Shown piece after piece: positions 1-11,155 of a stretch of 64,000 nt of DNA (positions within the stretch are counted from its first letter, which is position 1; each line of letters opens with the position of its first letter). Under the pieces are notes generated by a model. It was not told the DNA's origin, did not search any database, and saw only the letters and a program-made list of their open reading frames with translations. Source of the DNA: Thauera sp. 2A1 (GTDB lineage Bacteria > Pseudomonadota > Gammaproteobacteria > Burkholderiales > Rhodocyclaceae); NCBI RefSeq assembly GCF_009469595.2, contig NZ_SSXV01000003.1, forward strand, positions 186,001 through 250,000, in the 5' to 3' direction. The position numbers and the translations under genes are program-made.

Positions 1-849
1 GCGGGTGAGCTCGAGGCGCAGCGCGAGCTCCTCCAGCGTCAGCAATTCGCATTCATCGATGCCATAGCGGTGCCGGATCACGAGCCGCTGCTTGTCGCTG
101 AGCATCTTGATCCACTCGCGCACGAGGTGCTCCACTTCCGTGGAGTGAATCTGCAGGTCGGGAGTCTCGACATGCTCGTCGGCGAGCGACTCGCCGATCG
201 ACAAGCTCGGGTCGATATCCAAAGGTGCGTCGAGAGATGCGGTGTGCTCGCTCAGCGCCAGCACCGCACGTACTTCCTCCACCGGCTTGTTCAGGCGCTG
301 CGCGATGCTCTCCAGCGTCGACTCGCCATTTGAACTTGCCTCGAGCGAGCGTTGCGCACGCAGCACCTGGTTGAGTTCCTTCACGACATGGACCGGAAGC
401 CGGATCGTGCGCGACTGGTTCATGATCGCGCGCTCGATGTTCTGCCGGATCCACCAGGTGGCGTAGGTGGAAAAACGGAAACCGCGCTCCGGGTCGAACT
501 TCTCGAGCGCATGCATGAGCCCGAGGTTTCCCTCCTCGACCAGGTCGAGCAAGGGGATGCCGCGGTTCAGATAATGCTTGGCGATATTGACGACCAGCCG
601 CAGGTTGCGCTCGATCATCGTCTGCCGCGCAGCGAAGTCACCGCCCCGCACCAGCCTCGCCAGACGCAGTTCTTCGTCGGGCGTCAGCAGCGGGTTGGCG
701 CCGATCTCGTTGAGGTAGAGCTGAGTGACATCGCTCAGGAAGTCGTTTTCGACCGCCGGCCCATGCTGCGGACTGGCGAAGACTTCCACTTCCAGCGGAA
801 GATCCGGCTCCTGACTCTCGAGATCGTCCAGATCAACCGGTTCTTCCAT
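1..849 (-). CDS. rpoS: RNA polymerase sigma factor RpoS (3' end cut by window edge)
   Basis: Sigma-38, the sigma factor of stationary phase and general stress. The frame starts at the ATG at 849, with AAGGAG 6 bases upstream, and runs off the left edge after 283 codons, inside the helix-turn-helix of region 4. Visible are an acidic N-terminus, region 1.2 (LYLNEIG), region 2 with [19 protein letters not shown] and [19 protein letters not shown] (core binding and -10 recognition), and region 3 ([11 protein letters not shown]). It starts 11 bases after nlpD. In this conserved arrangement the main rpoS promoter usually lies inside nlpD (known for enterobacteria); I could not place it here. Identification is secure; only the C-terminus is missing. 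Confidence 0.96.
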   Translation of the reverse strand, partial: MEEPVDLDDLESQEPDLPLEVEVFASPQHGPAVENDFLSDVTQLYLNEIGANPLLTPDEELRLARLVRGGDFAARQTMIERNLRLVVNIAKHYLNRGIPLLDLVEEGNLGLMHALEKFDPERGFRFSTYATWWIRQNIERAIMNQSRTIRLPVHVVKELNQVLRAQRSLEASSNGESTLESIAQRLNKPVEEVRAVLALSEHTASLDAPLDIDPSLSIGESLADEHVETPDLQIHSTEVEHLVREWIKMLSDKQRLVIRHRYGIDECELLTLEELALRLELTR

Positions 850-860
850 CCGTCACTCCT

Positions 861-1751
861 TCAGCGCGCCGGCAGATACTTCATTGGATCGACCGCCTTG
901 CCCTGTTTGCGGATCTCGAAATGCAGCTTGGGGCGATCGGCTTCTGTGTTTCCAAGTTCGGCAATCTGCTGCCCCTTGGCGACAACGTCATCTTCCTTCA
1001 CGAGCAACTTCTGGTTGTGAGCATAAACCGAGTTGTACTCCTGGTTATGCTTGATCACAACCAGCTTGCCGTAGCCGCGAAGGCCACTACCGGCATAGAC
1101 GACCTTGCCCGCCGCCGAGGCGTAAACCGGATCGCCAGGGTTACCGGAGATGTCCACACCCTTGTTCGTGCTTTCGTTGAAACCCGCGATCGGCTTGCCC
1201 TTTGCCGGCCAGAGCCAGTCACCATTACCCTGCGCAGGCCCCACGGCAGGCGCCGCAGGCGGGGAAGGTTGCGGCACCGCCCCGGCGTTGAGCTTCGCCC
1301 ACGCATCGTCGGAATAGGGCTGGCGCCCGCCGACCGGCGCCTGCTTGATCGGTACCGCCGCACCTTCGCCGCCAACCGGCGTGACCGGCGCTACCACCAC
1401 AGCGGAGGGCGCAACCGGGATCGCCGTGGCGACCTCGCTGCTCCCCTCGCCCGCACCGGGAGGCGCCACGCGCAGGCTTTGTCCGACATGGATCTGGTTC
1501 GGGTCAGTCAGGCCATTCCAGGTGACGAGGTTGGGAATCGTCTGCCCATACTGCCGGGCAATGCCGATCAACGTGTCGCCCGGACGTACGACGTGCACGC
1601 CGGCCGCCTGCGGCGCCGTCGCAGAAGGTGCTGGCCCGCCGTCGCGCACAGGCGCGGTGATGCGCGACGCGCAGCCGGACAACATGAGGACCGCGACCAG
1701 CAGGGCGGTCGTCGTCTGCTTTCGCTTCATGAATCGATTGAAGTGTTTCAT
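861..1751 (-). CDS. nlpD: NlpD-like lipoprotein, LysM plus degenerate M23 (LytM) domain
   Basis: Outer-membrane lipoprotein of 296 residues. In the family NlpD activates the amidase AmiC during septal peptidoglycan splitting. A short basic N-terminus leads into a hydrophobic stretch ending in the lipobox LSGC (Cys27). A LysM domain follows (about 52-95, [16 protein letters not shown]), then a Pro/Ala-rich linker, then an M23 domain (about 195-293). The zinc ligands are degenerate: the usual HxxxD reads NKGVD and the usual HLH reads KLH, so it is probably an activator and not an enzyme. The start overlaps the pcm stop by 4 bases (ATGA). A second in-frame ATG seven codons downstream would also give a good signal peptide. 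Confidence 0.93.
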   Translation of the reverse strand: MKHFNRFMKRKQTTTALLVAVLMLSGCASRITAPVRDGGPAPSATAPQAAGVHVVRPGDTLIGIARQYGQTIPNLVTWNGLTDPNQIHVGQSLRVAPPGAGEGSSEVATAIPVAPSAVVVAPVTPVGGEGAAVPIKQAPVGGRQPYSDDAWAKLNAGAVPQPSPPAAPAVGPAQGNGDWLWPAKGKPIAGFNESTNKGVDISGNPGDPVYASAAGKVVYAGSGLRGYGKLVVIKHNQEYNSVYAHNQKLLVKEDDVVAKGQQIAELGNTEADRPKLHFEIRKQGKAVDPMKYLPAR

Positions 1752-2395
1752 TCCGTACCAGCAAGGAGCGGCACGAATCGAACCGCCTCGTGCCAGCTTT
1801 CCCTGAATATGTTTCCTTGTCGCTCGACAAGCAGCAGGCGCTGCTCCGCAGAGCCTACCGGGACGATCAGACGACCGCCCGGCGCGAGTTGTTCCTTCAA
1901 CGCCTGCGGCAGGCCGATCGCCGCCGCGGCGACGATGATGCTGTCGAACGGTGCCGCCTCCGCCAATCCCAGGCTACCGTCGGCAAGTTTCAGCCGTACG
2001 TTGGGCAGCCGCAGCGGTCGCAGGTTGGCGCGCGCCCGATCGAGCAAGGGCCGGATGCGCTCCACCGCGTACACCTCGGTGGCCAGTTGCGACAGGACCG
2101 CGGCCTGGTAGCCGCAACCGGCTCCAACCTCGAGCGTCTTGCCCAGCTCGCGCCCGATGCGCAGCAATTCAATCATTCGCGCAACGATGAATGGCTGCGA
2201 GATCGTCTGCTGGAATCCGATCGGCAATGGCGTGTCGTCGTAAGCGCTGTACGCGAGCCCTTCCTCGACGAACTGGTGACGCGGCACCCCCTGCATCGCG
2301 GCCAGCACGCGCTCGTCGCGGATGCCCTGGATGCGCAGGCGCTCGACCATGCGCGCGCGCGCACGCGCTGCCTGTCCGGCGTCCGCACTGCGCAT
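1748..2395 (-). CDS. pcm: protein-L-isoaspartate O-methyltransferase
   Basis: Methylates L-isoaspartyl residues in aged proteins using S-adenosylmethionine, which starts their repair. It has 215 residues, normal for the family. Visible are the substrate-site region ([19 protein letters not shown], about 64-82) and the SAM-binding glycine motif [12 protein letters not shown] (about 95-106). The frame stays open far upstream through surE, but the ATG at 2395, two bases after the surE stop, gives the correct length. Its stop overlaps the nlpD start, so it is co-translated in surE-pcm-nlpD-rpoS. Confidence 0.96.
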   Translation of the reverse strand: MRSADAGQAARARARMVERLRIQGIRDERVLAAMQGVPRHQFVEEGLAYSAYDDTPLPIGFQQTISQPFIVARMIELLRIGRELGKTLEVGAGCGYQAAVLSQLATEVYAVERIRPLLDRARANLRPLRLPNVRLKLADGSLGLAEAAPFDSIIVAAAAIGLPQALKEQLAPGGRLIVPVGSAEQRLLLVERQGNIFRESWHEAVRFVPLLAGTE

Positions 2396-2397
2396 CG

Positions 2398-3141
2398 TCA
2401 CAGCTTCAACCAGTCGTTGACCGGCCCGATCAGGCCATTGTGAGTCAGATCCAGTTGCAGGGGCGTGACCGACACGAAGCCGTTCGCCACCGCGTGGAAG
2501 TCCGTTCCCTCGCCGGCGTCGGCCGCCCCCCCTGCTGCGCCGACCCAATACACCGTCTCGTTGCGCGGTGTCACGCTGCGCACCACCGGTTCCGCCTTGT
2601 GGCGCCTGCCCAGGCGCGTGACCCGGATCTCCCCCAGGCTGTCGTAGGGAAGATCGGGCACATTGACGTTGAGCAGCACTGGCTGGCGGAACGGGGCGCG
2701 CATGAAGCGTTCGGCAAGATCGCGCGCGACTCTTGCCGCTGCCGAAAAATCCGATGCCGATTTGCTGACAAGTGACACGGCGATCGACGGCACGCCGAGC
2801 AGAAACCCCTCCGTGGCCGCTGCCACGGTACCGGAATACACGGTGTCGTCGCCCATGTTGGCGCCATGGTTGACGCCCGACACGACCATGTCGGGGAGAT
2901 GTTCGAGCATGCCGGTGACCGCCAGGTGGACGCAATCGGTCGGCGTGCCATTAACGAAATGGAACCCGTTCGCGGCGCGCCGCAGCGACAGCGGCCGGTC
3001 CAGCGTCAGCGAATTGCTCGCACCACTTCGATCGCGCTCCGGCGCAACGACCGTCACTTCGCCGAGCGTGCTCAGGGCTTCCGCGAGTGCGGCAATCCCG
3101 GGGGCGAAATAACCGTCGTCGTTACTGACCAGAATGCGCAT
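2398..3141 (-). CDS. surE: 5'/3'-nucleotidase SurE
   Basis: Metal-dependent survival phosphatase acting on nucleoside monophosphates, 247 residues. The family N-terminus [10 protein letters not shown] places the metal-binding Asp pair at residues 8-9 and fixes the start at 3141, although the frame is open to 3252. The second signature [19 protein letters not shown] (about 91-109) is present. It is the first gene of the surE-pcm-nlpD-rpoS operon and its stop is two bases from the pcm start. Confidence 0.97.
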   Translation of the reverse strand: MRILVSNDDGYFAPGIAALAEALSTLGEVTVVAPERDRSGASNSLTLDRPLSLRRAANGFHFVNGTPTDCVHLAVTGMLEHLPDMVVSGVNHGANMGDDTVYSGTVAAATEGFLLGVPSIAVSLVSKSASDFSAAARVARDLAERFMRAPFRQPVLLNVNVPDLPYDSLGEIRVTRLGRRHKAEPVVRSVTPRNETVYWVGAAGGAADAGEGTDFHAVANGFVSVTPLQLDLTHNGLIGPVNDWLKL

Positions 3142-3206
3142 TTCGAGTCCATGCAGAGCATTGACGAACACGGCGGATATGCTGATCCGCTCGATGAGAG
3201 GCGAAA

Positions 3207-3215
3207 ATTCTAGCA
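3207..3215 (-). promoter_or_regulatory. candidate extended -10 element for surE operon
   Basis: On the minus strand this reads TGCTAGAAT, an extended -10 with five of six matches to TATAAT. No good -35 lies 16-18 bases upstream. An extended -10 with C just before the hexamer and a weak -35 would also suit sigma-S; that is inference only. It lies about 65 bases upstream of the surE ATG. Confidence 0.35.
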
Positions 3216-3366
3216 CAGGGAGAAGAACAGTCCGGCGCACGGCTGCAGACAAAATCCCTCAAACCATCCGGAGGGCACGCGCAGCGCGAGACGCTGCTGC
3301 CCCTCCGCAGGAGCGCGCGGCTGCGGCCGGACGCGTCATCGCCGAGGCGATCGCCTGCAATGGACG

Positions 3367-3396
3367 TTGCCAGCAGTGATTTGGATCTACTATATT
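3367..3396 (+). promoter_or_regulatory. candidate sigma-70 promoter for antiporter-ligase-amidase operon
   Basis: TTGCCA (5/6 to the -35 consensus), an 18-base spacer, then TATATT (5/6 to the -10). It faces the antiporter gene, whose ATG is about 100 bases downstream of the expected transcription start. It is the best-scoring pair in this intergenic region by eye. Confidence 0.5.
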
Positions 3397-3502
3397 TGCA
3401 CGAATACTCCGAGCACGACACCACCCGCCGCACCGGCCGTTCCGCGCAAGGCGGGCGCCTAACGATCTCGATCCCGTCGTCTCTCTCCCTGGAACGCTTC
3501 CG

Positions 3503-4702
3503 ATGGATTTGCTCGTCTGGCCGGAATGGCCACCGCGCTTCAGCGCCCTTCTTCAGGTCGGGCTTGCGTTGATCCTGACCGCCCTCGCCGGCGAAGCCTG
3601 CCGGCGCGCCAGGCTCCCCAGCGTGAGCGGCTACGCAGCCGCCGGGCTGCTGCTCGGACCGTTGCTGCTCGGCTGGTTCGATGCGTCGGAACTGGCGAGC
3701 TATCGCAGCGTGCTCGACCTGTGCCTGGCGCTGCTGCTGTTCGAACTCGGCATGCGCCTCGACGTGCGCTGGTTCAGCGCCAACCCCTGGCTGCTTGCAA
3801 CCAGCCTCGCGGAAATCGCCCTCAGCTTCGTGCTGACCTTCGCCGCACTGCAGGCGATCGACGGCGACACCCTGCTCGCCCTGGCCATCGCGGCGATTGC
3901 GGTGGGCACTTCTCCGGTGGTGGTGATGCGGGTGGTGGCAGAGCAGCATGCCAGCGGACAGGTGACCGATCGATTGCTGGCCCTGTGCGCCCTCAACGCA
4001 GCGGCCTCGGTCGTGTTGCTCAAGCTCGTGATGGGCGGGCTGCACGGCGTGCATGGTGGCGGCATCATCGCGCTGCTGCATCCGCTCTATCTGCTGGCCG
4101 GCTCCGTCGTGGGCGGAGCGCTGATCGCGGCGGCGTATGCCGGGTTGCGCAAGATCGTCGGCCCCGCATCCGAGCAGGGGCCGGCAGCGACCATTGCCCT
4201 GATGCTGGTGGTCGTGGCGATGCTGCACGCACTGCGGCTGCCGCTTGCGCTCGCGCCGTTGATCGGTGGCGCCCTTGTGAAATGGTTCGATCCCCGGCCG
4301 CACCAGTGGCCTGCGCAATTCGGCAGCGTGGGGAGCACGCTGGTGATCGTCGCCTTCATCCTCGCCGGCGCGGCGGCCGACCTGAACCACCTTGCGCTGG
4401 GCGCAGGCCTTGCCTTGGTGGCGATCGCCGCCCGCGCCTTCGGCAAGCTGGCCGGTGCGCTGGCCTTCGGCGCCCGCAGCGGGCTGGACCGATCCAAGAG
4501 CCTCGCCCTCGGCGTGGCGCTGATGCCGCTTTCCGTGCTGGCATTGGTCCAGACCGAGGATGTACACCAAGTCTTTCCGGAGTTCGGCGAGCGCCTGCAA
4601 TCCGTCGTACTCGCGATGACGGCCGTGCTGGGCGCACTCGGGGCCATCGCCACTCGCTGGGCGTTGTTGCGCAGCCGTGAAAGCCGCGCGGGAGACAGAT
4701 GA
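3503..4702 (+). CDS. Kef/CPA2-type cation:proton antiporter, membrane domain only
   Basis: Integral inner-membrane protein of 399 residues, with about 11-12 hydrophobic helices and the pattern of monovalent cation:proton antiporter family 2 (Na_H_Exchanger fold). [20 protein letters not shown] near the N-terminus and [13 protein letters not shown] resemble KefB/Kef[21 protein letters not shown] is the family discontinuous-helix region. The cytosolic RCK/KTN domain that gates Kef proteins with glutathione adducts is absent: the chain ends soon after the last helix. The stop overlaps the next gene's ATG. I take it to exchange K+ or Na+ for H+; the ion cannot be read from sequence. Confidence 0.85.
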   Translation: MDLLVWPEWPPRFSALLQVGLALILTALAGEACRRARLPSVSGYAAAGLLLGPLLLGWFDASELASYRSVLDLCLALLLFELGMRLDVRWFSANPWLLATSLAEIALSFVLTFAALQAIDGDTLLALAIAAIAVGTSPVVVMRVVAEQHASGQVTDRLLALCALNAAASVVLLKLVMGGLHGVHGGGIIALLHPLYLLAGSVVGGALIAAAYAGLRKIVGPASEQGPAATIALMLVVVAMLHALRLPLALAPLIGGALVKWFDPRPHQWPAQFGSVGSTLVIVAFILAGAAADLNHLALGAGLALVAIAARAFGKLAGALAFGARSGLDRSKSLALGVALMPLSVLALVQTEDVHQVFPEFGERLQSVVLAMTAVLGALGAIATRWALLRSRESRAGDR

Positions 4703-5829
4703 TGAGCCTCGAATCCTTCGCGCCGTCGCGCGCGCTGTCCATCGGCGTGGAGCTTGAACTGCAACTGGTGAGCACGCACGACTACGACCTCGCTCCGGTG
4801 GCAGAGGATTTGCTGCGTGCCCTGTCGCACGCGGACCTGCAGGGCGACGTCAAGCCCGAGATGACCTGCTCCATGATCGAGCTATCGACCGGTGTCTGCG
4901 ACCAATACGAGACGGTCGTCGCGCAACTGGAGGCGCTGCGCGACACCCTCGCGGCTGCTGCGCGCCGGCTCAACATCGGGATCTGCGGCGGCGGCACGCA
5001 TGCATTCCAGAAATGGGGCGAGAGACGCATTTTCGATGGCCCTCGCTTTCACTATCTGTCCGACCTCTATGGCTATCTCGCCAAGCAGTTCACCGTTTTC
5101 GGCCAGCACGTGCATGTCGGCTGCCCGAGCCCGGATACCGCGCTCTACCTGCTGCACGGGCTTTCCCGCTACATCCCGCATCTGATCGCCCTGTCCGCGT
5201 CCTCGCCCTTCGTCCAGGGCGAGGACACAGGATTCGAATCCGCGCGACTCAACTCGGTGCTGGCCTTTCCACTGTCCGGTCGGGCGCCCTTCATCGGTAA
5301 CTGGAGCGATTTCGAGCGCTACTTCGATAAGATGGCGAGCACCGGCGTGGTGAGCAGCATGAAGGATTTCTACTGGGACATCCGCCCCAAGCCCGAGTAC
5401 GGGACGATCGAGATCCGCGTCATGGACACCCCGCTGACGGTACGAAGGGCTGCCGCGGTGGCCGCCTACATCCAGACCCTGGCGCGCTACCTGATGATCG
5501 AGCGGCCGTATCGGCTCGCCGAGGACGACTACCTCGTGTACACCTTCAACCGTTTCCAGGCCTGCCGCTTCGGCTACGACGGCGTCTATGTGCACCCGGA
5601 GACCCACGAGCACATCCCGATCGCCGAAGCGATCACGTCCAGCATTGCGCGCATCGAGCAGCACGCCATCGAACTTGGCACCGACGCCGTGCTCGCCGGG
5701 TTGAGGGCCGACGTTCTCGCGGGTCGCAACGATGCCCGCTGGCTGCGTGCGCAGCATGAAAACGGCGCGCCGCTCGCCGAGTTGGTGATGGGCCAATGCG
5801 CGCGCTGGACGCAAGGAGGCGCGATGTGA
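4699..5829 (+). CDS. YbdK-type carboxylate-amine ligase (glutamate-cysteine ligase 2 family)
   Basis: 376 residues, the usual length of the GCS2/YbdK family. Members form ATP-dependent gamma-glutamyl amide bonds and some have weak glutamate-cysteine ligase activity. Family motifs are [11 protein letters not shown] at the N-terminus (acidic metal/ATP residues), [26 protein letters not shown] and [19 protein letters not shown] lies upstream, and both ATG 4699 and ATG 4702 are possible starts, the second better spaced. It overlaps the antiporter stop (ATGATGA) and its own stop overlaps the next gene's GTG, so all three are translationally coupled. True substrates are unknown. Confidence 0.88.
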   Translation: MMSLESFAPSRALSIGVELELQLVSTHDYDLAPVAEDLLRALSHADLQGDVKPEMTCSMIELSTGVCDQYETVVAQLEALRDTLAAAARRLNIGICGGGTHAFQKWGERRIFDGPRFHYLSDLYGYLAKQFTVFGQHVHVGCPSPDTALYLLHGLSRYIPHLIALSASSPFVQGEDTGFESARLNSVLAFPLSGRAPFIGNWSDFERYFDKMASTGVVSSMKDFYWDIRPKPEYGTIEIRVMDTPLTVRRAAAVAAYIQTLARYLMIERPYRLAEDDYLVYTFNRFQACRFGYDGVYVHPETHEHIPIAEAITSSIARIEQHAIELGTDAVLAGLRADVLAGRNDARWLRAQHENGAPLAELVMGQCARWTQGGAM

Positions 5830-6608
5830 GCCGGCTGCCGCTGCGCATCGGCCTGTCGGCCCGCCTGATGCACAGCCCGCCGGCCGAACTCGGCTTTCCG
5901 GGCAAGACGCTGCAGTACCTGGAGCAGTCGATGGCGCACTGGATCATGTCCCACGGTGCGCTCGCGCTGATGGTGCCGACCATCGGCGAGCACTTGGGGC
6001 TGCGGCGCGCGCAGATCTCGGTGCGCGACTATGTCAGCAGCCTTGACGGCCTGGTGCTGCAGGGCGGCGCCGATGTCAGCCCCTCGACTTACCGCGACAC
6101 GGCGCTGAGGCCGGAATGGACGGGAGATCGCGTGCGCGACCTTTACGAAATCGAACTGTTGTGGGAGTTCGTCATCCAGGGCAAGCCGGTGCTGGGCGTC
6201 TGCCGCGGTGCTCAGCTCATCAACGTGGCCTGCGGTGGCACGCTTTGGCAGGACATCACCGAATGCGTGCCGGGCGCGATCGCACACCGCAGCGACGACC
6301 TCTACGACCGCCACTACCACACCGTCGAGTTCGAACCGGGCAGCCGGCTGGCGAGCCTCTATCCCGAACGTGCGGGCGGACGCGTCAACAGCATCCACCA
6401 TCAGGCGGTGCGCGAGCTCGGCGCCGACCTGCAGGTGGAGGCGCGCTCGGCGGGCGACGGCGTGATCGAGGCGATCCGCTGGCAGGGGTCCACCTACCTG
6501 TTCGGCTGCCAATGGCATCCCGAGTTCCAGGCTCGGGACGGCGACCTGCTGGACGGCAGCCCGATCATGCAGGACTTCCTGGAGGCAGCCGAACGCTCGC
6601 GTGCGTGA
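5826..6608 (+). CDS. class I glutamine amidotransferase / PuuD-type gamma-glutamyl hydrolase
   Basis: Peptidase C26 family, 260 residues, predicted to hydrolyse a gamma-glutamyl amide as PuuD does with gamma-glutamyl-GABA. The nucleophile lies in [15 protein letters not shown] (Cys126) and the other triad members in WHPEF (His231, Glu233). [11 protein letters not shown] is the family's oxyanion and substrate region. I chose the GTG at 5826 because AAGGAGG lies 6 bases upstream and it forms a GTGA overlap with the ligase stop. An ATG at 5796 is in frame but overlaps the ligase by 34 bases and lacks a comparable site. Pairing with a gamma-glutamyl ligase suggests opposing or sequential steps on one metabolite. 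Confidence 0.87.
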   Translation: MSRLPLRIGLSARLMHSPPAELGFPGKTLQYLEQSMAHWIMSHGALALMVPTIGEHLGLRRAQISVRDYVSSLDGLVLQGGADVSPSTYRDTALRPEWTGDRVRDLYEIELLWEFVIQGKPVLGVCRGAQLINVACGGTLWQDITECVPGAIAHRSDDLYDRHYHTVEFEPGSRLASLYPERAGGRVNSIHHQAVRELGADLQVEARSAGDGVIEAIRWQGSTYLFGCQWHPEFQARDGDLLDGSPIMQDFLEAAERSRA

Positions 6609-6732
6609 CCACGGTCACGCCCCAAATCTGCACATGCGGGTCACGCCGCAGTCCGCAGCGGCCAACCTGCACCCACAGGCCGTGACAGATTCCGGCCGAC
6701 CAGGCGCGCGCGTACAAGAATGGAAGGCCGGA

Positions 6733-6769
6733 AAGCAAAAAGCCGATCAGATTGATCGGCTTTTTGCTT
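6733..6769. terminator. bidirectional intrinsic terminator (17-bp perfect stem)
   Basis: Perfect inverted repeat with 17-base arms (6733-6749 and 6753-6769), a 3-base loop and a run of T on each strand inside the arms. It serves both the plus-strand amidase gene ending at 6608 and the minus-strand tRNA-Pro whose 3' end is at 6778. Confidence 0.9.
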
Positions 6770-6777
6770 GATTCGAT

Positions 6778-6855
<78 letters not shown>

Positions 6856-6867
6856 CACAGAAGCCGC

Positions 6868-6895
6868 ATTATAGCAGGCTATTCACGAATATCCA
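6868..6895 (-). promoter_or_regulatory. sigma-70 promoter of tRNA-Pro
   Basis: Minus strand: TGGATA (4/6), a 16-base spacer, then TATAAT (6/6), ending about 13 bases before the mature tRNA 5' end. It lies between the stop of the MerR-type gene and the tRNA. Confidence 0.65.
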
Positions 6896-6915
6896 GTGCT
6901 TTCAGCGCGATCGCT

Positions 6916-7296
6916 TCATGCTCTCAGCTCCGCAAGCGCGTCGGCCACATCGATCCGAAGTTCCGCCAGCAGTGCCTTGCAGCGTTCCACCTCGGTAAGC
7001 TCTTCCTGACGCTGGATCGCAGCCTCGCCCAGCCTGTTGCGCGCACCGGAGATCGTGAACCCCTCCTCGTACAGCAACTGCCGGATGCGCCGAATCAGGA
7101 GCACCTCATGGTGCTGGTAATAGCGGCGATTGCCCCGCCGCTTCACCGGCTTGAGCTGGGTGAATTCCTGCTCCCAGTAGCGCAGCACATGTGGTTTGAC
7201 GCCGCACAATTCCGACACCTCGCCGATCGTGAAGTAGCGCTTGGCGGGAATCGGCGGCAACTGTGCCGAACTGACTTCAGGGCTGCTTGCTTGCAT
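6916..7296 (-). CDS. MerR-family transcriptional regulator
   Basis: 126 residues. The N-terminal winged helix-turn-helix of the MerR family spans about 20-88: [20 protein letters not shown], then WEQEF, then the wing RRGNRRYY. The C-terminal helical part is short and has no metal-binding cysteines, so it is not a classical metal sensor and is closer to the MlrA/CarA-like branch. It overlaps the 3' end of ihfA by 20 bases, and a MerR-like gene after ihfA is common in betaproteobacteria. The target is unknown. Confidence 0.9.
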   Translation of the reverse strand: MQASSPEVSSAQLPPIPAKRYFTIGEVSELCGVKPHVLRYWEQEFTQLKPVKRRGNRRYYQHHEVLLIRRIRQLLYEEGFTISGARNRLGEAAIQRQEELTEVERCKALLAELRIDVADALAELRA

Positions 7297-7582
7297 CGCT
7301 GAGTTGCTCCACTGCGGCCTTCAGCTTCTGACTGGCATGGAAGGTGACGACACGGCGCGCGGTGATGGGGATCTCCTCGCCCGTCTTCGGATTGCGCCCA
7401 GGGCGTTGCGGCTTGTCGCGCAACTGGAAGTTGCCGAAGCCGGACAGCTTGACGCTGTCCCCGCGCTCGAGGGCGGTGCGGATCTCCTCGAAGAACCCCT
7501 CCACCATGTCCTTCGCTTCGCGCTTGTTCAATCCGACCTGCTCGAACAGCAGGTCGGCCAGTTCTGCCTTCGTCAGGGTCAC
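7277..7582 (-). CDS. ihfA: integration host factor subunit alpha
   Basis: DNA-bending protein that pairs with IHF-beta (encoded at 22389-22673), 101 residues. The HU/IHF signature [20 protein letters not shown] includes the Pro-tipped beta arm. The start is a GTG at 7582, one base after the pheT stop (TGACGTG), giving the family N-terminus [18 protein letters not shown] lies about 9 bases upstream. The frame is open into pheT, but the longer product would not match the family. It follows pheST as in many proteobacteria. Confidence 0.95.
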   Translation of the reverse strand: MTLTKAELADLLFEQVGLNKREAKDMVEGFFEEIRTALERGDSVKLSGFGNFQLRDKPQRPGRNPKTGEEIPITARRVVTFHASQKLKAAVEQLSDASKQP

Positions 7583-7583
7583 G

Positions 7584-9974
7584 TCAATCTCCCGATCCAC
7601 GCAGGCGTGCTCCGAGCACGGATTCGGCCTGACGGACGAGCGCCGAAACCGCAGCATCGACCTCGGCGTCTTCGAGAGTGCGCTGAGTATCTTGCATCAA
7701 CACCCTGAAGGCAAGGCTCTTCCTGTCCGGATCGATGCCCTTGCCATGGTAGACGTCGAACAGCACAATCTCCCGCACGACGGCTGGCGCGGCCTCGCGC
7801 AGCACCTCGAGGGCGCGCGCCACGCTGACGTCCAGCGCGACGACCAGTGCGAGGTCGCGAGTCACCGCCGGCATGCGGGAAATCTCGGCGTAGGCCGGTA
7901 CCACGGCGCCGAGCGCTGCCTCCAGTTCGAGCTCGAACACCACAGGCGCACTGCCCATGTCATAGCGCTGCACCCACACCGGATGCAGTTCGCCGATGAT
8001 GCCGATGTTGCGGCCGTCGAGCCGCACGGTGGCGGCGCGGCCCGGGTGCAGTGCCGGATGTGACAAGCGCTCGAAGCTCAGCGTGCGCGGCGCAAACAGC
8101 GCCTCGAGGTCGCCCTTCACATCGTAGAAATCCACCTGGCGCGAGCGCTCGCCCCATTGCTCCGGCTGCGCCGATCCAGCCGCAAGGCCGGCCACCATCA
8201 GCGACTGGTGAAAGCCCGCCACCGGCACACCGTCGGCCTTGCGCTCGAAGCAACGGCCGATCTCGAACACGCGCACACGATCGATCTGGCGCTTGCGGTT
8301 GGTCACGAGGTTCGCGGCGAGGCCGGGAATCAGGCTCGAGCGCATCACGCTCAACTGGCTGGCGATCGGGTTTGCAAGGCGGATCGGCGCTTCGTTGGCG
8401 CAGAAGTCGCGCTCCCACGCTTCCTCGACGAAGGCGAAGTTCACCACCTCCTGATAGCCACGTGCAGCCAGCAGATGGCGCACATCCCATACCGGACGGC
8501 GGTTCTCGGCGCTGGGCAGCATCATCAGCGATCCCTGCGGTGCCACCGCCGGGATGTTGTCGTAGCCGTGCAGGCGCGCAAGTTCCTCGATCAGATCCTC
8601 CTCGATCTCGATGTCGAAGCGGAACGACGGCGGCGTGACGAGAAAGTCCTCGCCCTCGCGCACGACGTGCAGATGCACACGCTCGAGCAGCGCCTGGATC
8701 CCGGCATCGTCGAGATGGATGCCGAGCAGCCGGCGTGCGCGCGCCGGACGCAGGCGCACCGCAGGACGTGCCGGCAGGTGATCGCGAGCGACCGCCTCCT
8801 CCACCGGCCCGGCCTCGCCGCCACAGATGTCGAGGATGAGCTGCGTGGCCCGCTCGAGCGCAGTGCGCGCGAGTTCGAAATCCACGCCACGCTCGAAGCG
8901 GTGCGACGCATCGGACGTGAAACCGTAGGCGCGGGCTCGCCCCGCGATCGCCGCCGGCGCGAAGAAGGCGCTCTCGAGGAACACTTCGGTCGTCGCGAGC
9001 GTGATGCCGCTGTCCTCGCCACCCATGATGCCGGCCAGCGCCAGCGCACGGTTCTCGTCGGCGATGAGCAGCGTGTCGGCAGCCGGCGTCACCGTCTGCT
9101 TGTTGAGCAGGACGACCTGCTCTCCGGCCGCCGGATAGCGCACGTGGATCGCACCGGCAAGCTTCGTGTTGTCGAAGGCGTGAAGCGGCTGGCCGAGTTC
9201 CAGCATCACGTAGTTCGTGACGTCGACCAGCGCGCTGATGCTGCGGATGCCGCTGCGCACCAGGCGACGCACCATCCAGTCCGGCGTCAGTGCCCTGGCG
9301 TCCACACCGCTCAGGATGCGCCCGCAATAGCGCGGGCAGGCATCCTCAGCATCCAGGACGATGGCGCGGCGCGCATCGATGCTGGGCACAACCGGGGCGA
9401 CCGCGGGGAGATGCAGCGGCCGGCCGGTGATTGCCGCCAGCTCGCGCGCCACGCCGGTCAGGCTCAGGCAGTCGGCCCGGTTGGGCGTGAGCTTGATCGT
9501 GAACAGGGTATCGTCAAGACCGAGATAGTCGCGGATGTCGGTGCCGACCGGCGCGTCGGCGGGCAGCGCATACAAGCCGCCGTGGTCGTCCGACAGGCCC
9601 AGCTCGCGTGCCGAGCACAGCATGCCGAAGGATTCGACGCCGCGCAGCTTGGCTTCCTTGATCGCGAAGTCACCCGGCAGGCGCGCGCCCACGCGAGCGC
9701 ACGGCACCTTCATTCCGGCCGCCGCATTCGGCGCACCGCAGACGATCTGCAGCAGCTCGCCGGTGCCGGCGTCGACCTTGCACAGCTTGAGCTTGTCGGC
9801 ATTGGGATGCTTGTCAGCCTCGACGATCTGCGCGACCACCACGCCCGTAAACGCGGGCGCAGCCGGGTCGGCTTCTTCCACCTCGAGACCGGCCATCGTC
9901 AGCAGATGGCCGAGTGCGGCACTGTCGAGCTGCGGGTCGACGAAAGTCCGCAGCCACTGTTCGGAGAATTGCAT
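7584..9974 (-). CDS. pheT: phenylalanine--tRNA ligase subunit beta
   Basis: 796 residues, the usual length. In order: an N-terminal B1 region with the EMAP-like tRNA-binding fold (about 40-150, [20 protein letters not shown]), the B3/B4 editing domain, B5, a catalytic-like core, and the C-terminal FDX-ACB anticodon-binding domain (about 700-796, [17 protein letters not shown]). It forms an alpha2-beta2 enzyme with PheS, whose gene ends 53 bases upstream. Confidence 0.98.
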   Translation of the reverse strand: MQFSEQWLRTFVDPQLDSAALGHLLTMAGLEVEEADPAAPAFTGVVVAQIVEADKHPNADKLKLCKVDAGTGELLQIVCGAPNAAAGMKVPCARVGARLPGDFAIKEAKLRGVESFGMLCSARELGLSDDHGGLYALPADAPVGTDIRDYLGLDDTLFTIKLTPNRADCLSLTGVARELAAITGRPLHLPAVAPVVPSIDARRAIVLDAEDACPRYCGRILSGVDARALTPDWMVRRLVRSGIRSISALVDVTNYVMLELGQPLHAFDNTKLAGAIHVRYPAAGEQVVLLNKQTVTPAADTLLIADENRALALAGIMGGEDSGITLATTEVFLESAFFAPAAIAGRARAYGFTSDASHRFERGVDFELARTALERATQLILDICGGEAGPVEEAVARDHLPARPAVRLRPARARRLLGIHLDDAGIQALLERVHLHVVREGEDFLVTPPSFRFDIEIEEDLIEELARLHGYDNIPAVAPQGSLMMLPSAENRRPVWDVRHLLAARGYQEVVNFAFVEEAWERDFCANEAPIRLANPIASQLSVMRSSLIPGLAANLVTNRKRQIDRVRVFEIGRCFERKADGVPVAGFHQSLMVAGLAAGSAQPEQWGERSRQVDFYDVKGDLEALFAPRTLSFERLSHPALHPGRAATVRLDGRNIGIIGELHPVWVQRYDMGSAPVVFELELEAALGAVVPAYAEISRMPAVTRDLALVVALDVSVARALEVLREAAPAVVREIVLFDVYHGKGIDPDRKSLAFRVLMQDTQRTLEDAEVDAAVSALVRQAESVLGARLRGSGD

Positions 9975-10027
9975 GATTCGTATACCTGGATGGGCTTGCC
10001 TTGATGCGGATGCCGGGGCGGGCGCGG

Positions 10028-11095
<1,068 letters not shown>

Positions 11096-11097
11096 CT

Positions 11098-11127
11098 AAA
11101 AAAAAAGGAGGCCAGGCCTCCTTTTTT
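11098..11127 (-). terminator. intrinsic terminator or attenuator between rplT and pheS
   Basis: Stem AAAAAAGGAGG/CCTCCTTTTTT around CCAGG, followed on the minus strand by a run of nine T. It lies 28 bases after the rplT stop. I see no leader peptide rich in Phe codons between rplT and the hairpin, so the enterobacterial pheM-type attenuation is not evident. Confidence 0.85.
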
Positions 11128-11155
11128 CGGGCTGCTTGTGCCGGATAGAGTCGGC

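Larger units (their letters stand above)
3142..3502. other. divergent intergenic region between surE and the antiporter gene
   Basis: 361 bases without a convincing gene. Frames open here are extensions of neighbouring shadows. It holds a candidate minus-strand extended -10 for surE near 3207-3215 and a candidate plus-strand promoter for the antiporter cassette at 3367-3396. Base composition becomes AT-richer around 3376-3405 than elsewhere nearby, as expected of a promoter. Confidence 0.6.

Noticed and set aside
2396..2935. N-terminal extension of pcm
   Set aside because: Open frame continues through surE but the extra 180 residues are unlike any methyltransferase; ATG 2395 gives family length.
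3122..4600. 492-codon minus-strand frame opposite the antiporter
   Set aside because: Gln/His/Arg-rich shadow; the plus-strand frame has clear membrane helices.
8157..10004. 615-codon plus-strand open frame opposite pheT
   Set aside because: Antisense to a certain gene, Arg/Ala/His-rich with no domain; a product of high third-position GC.
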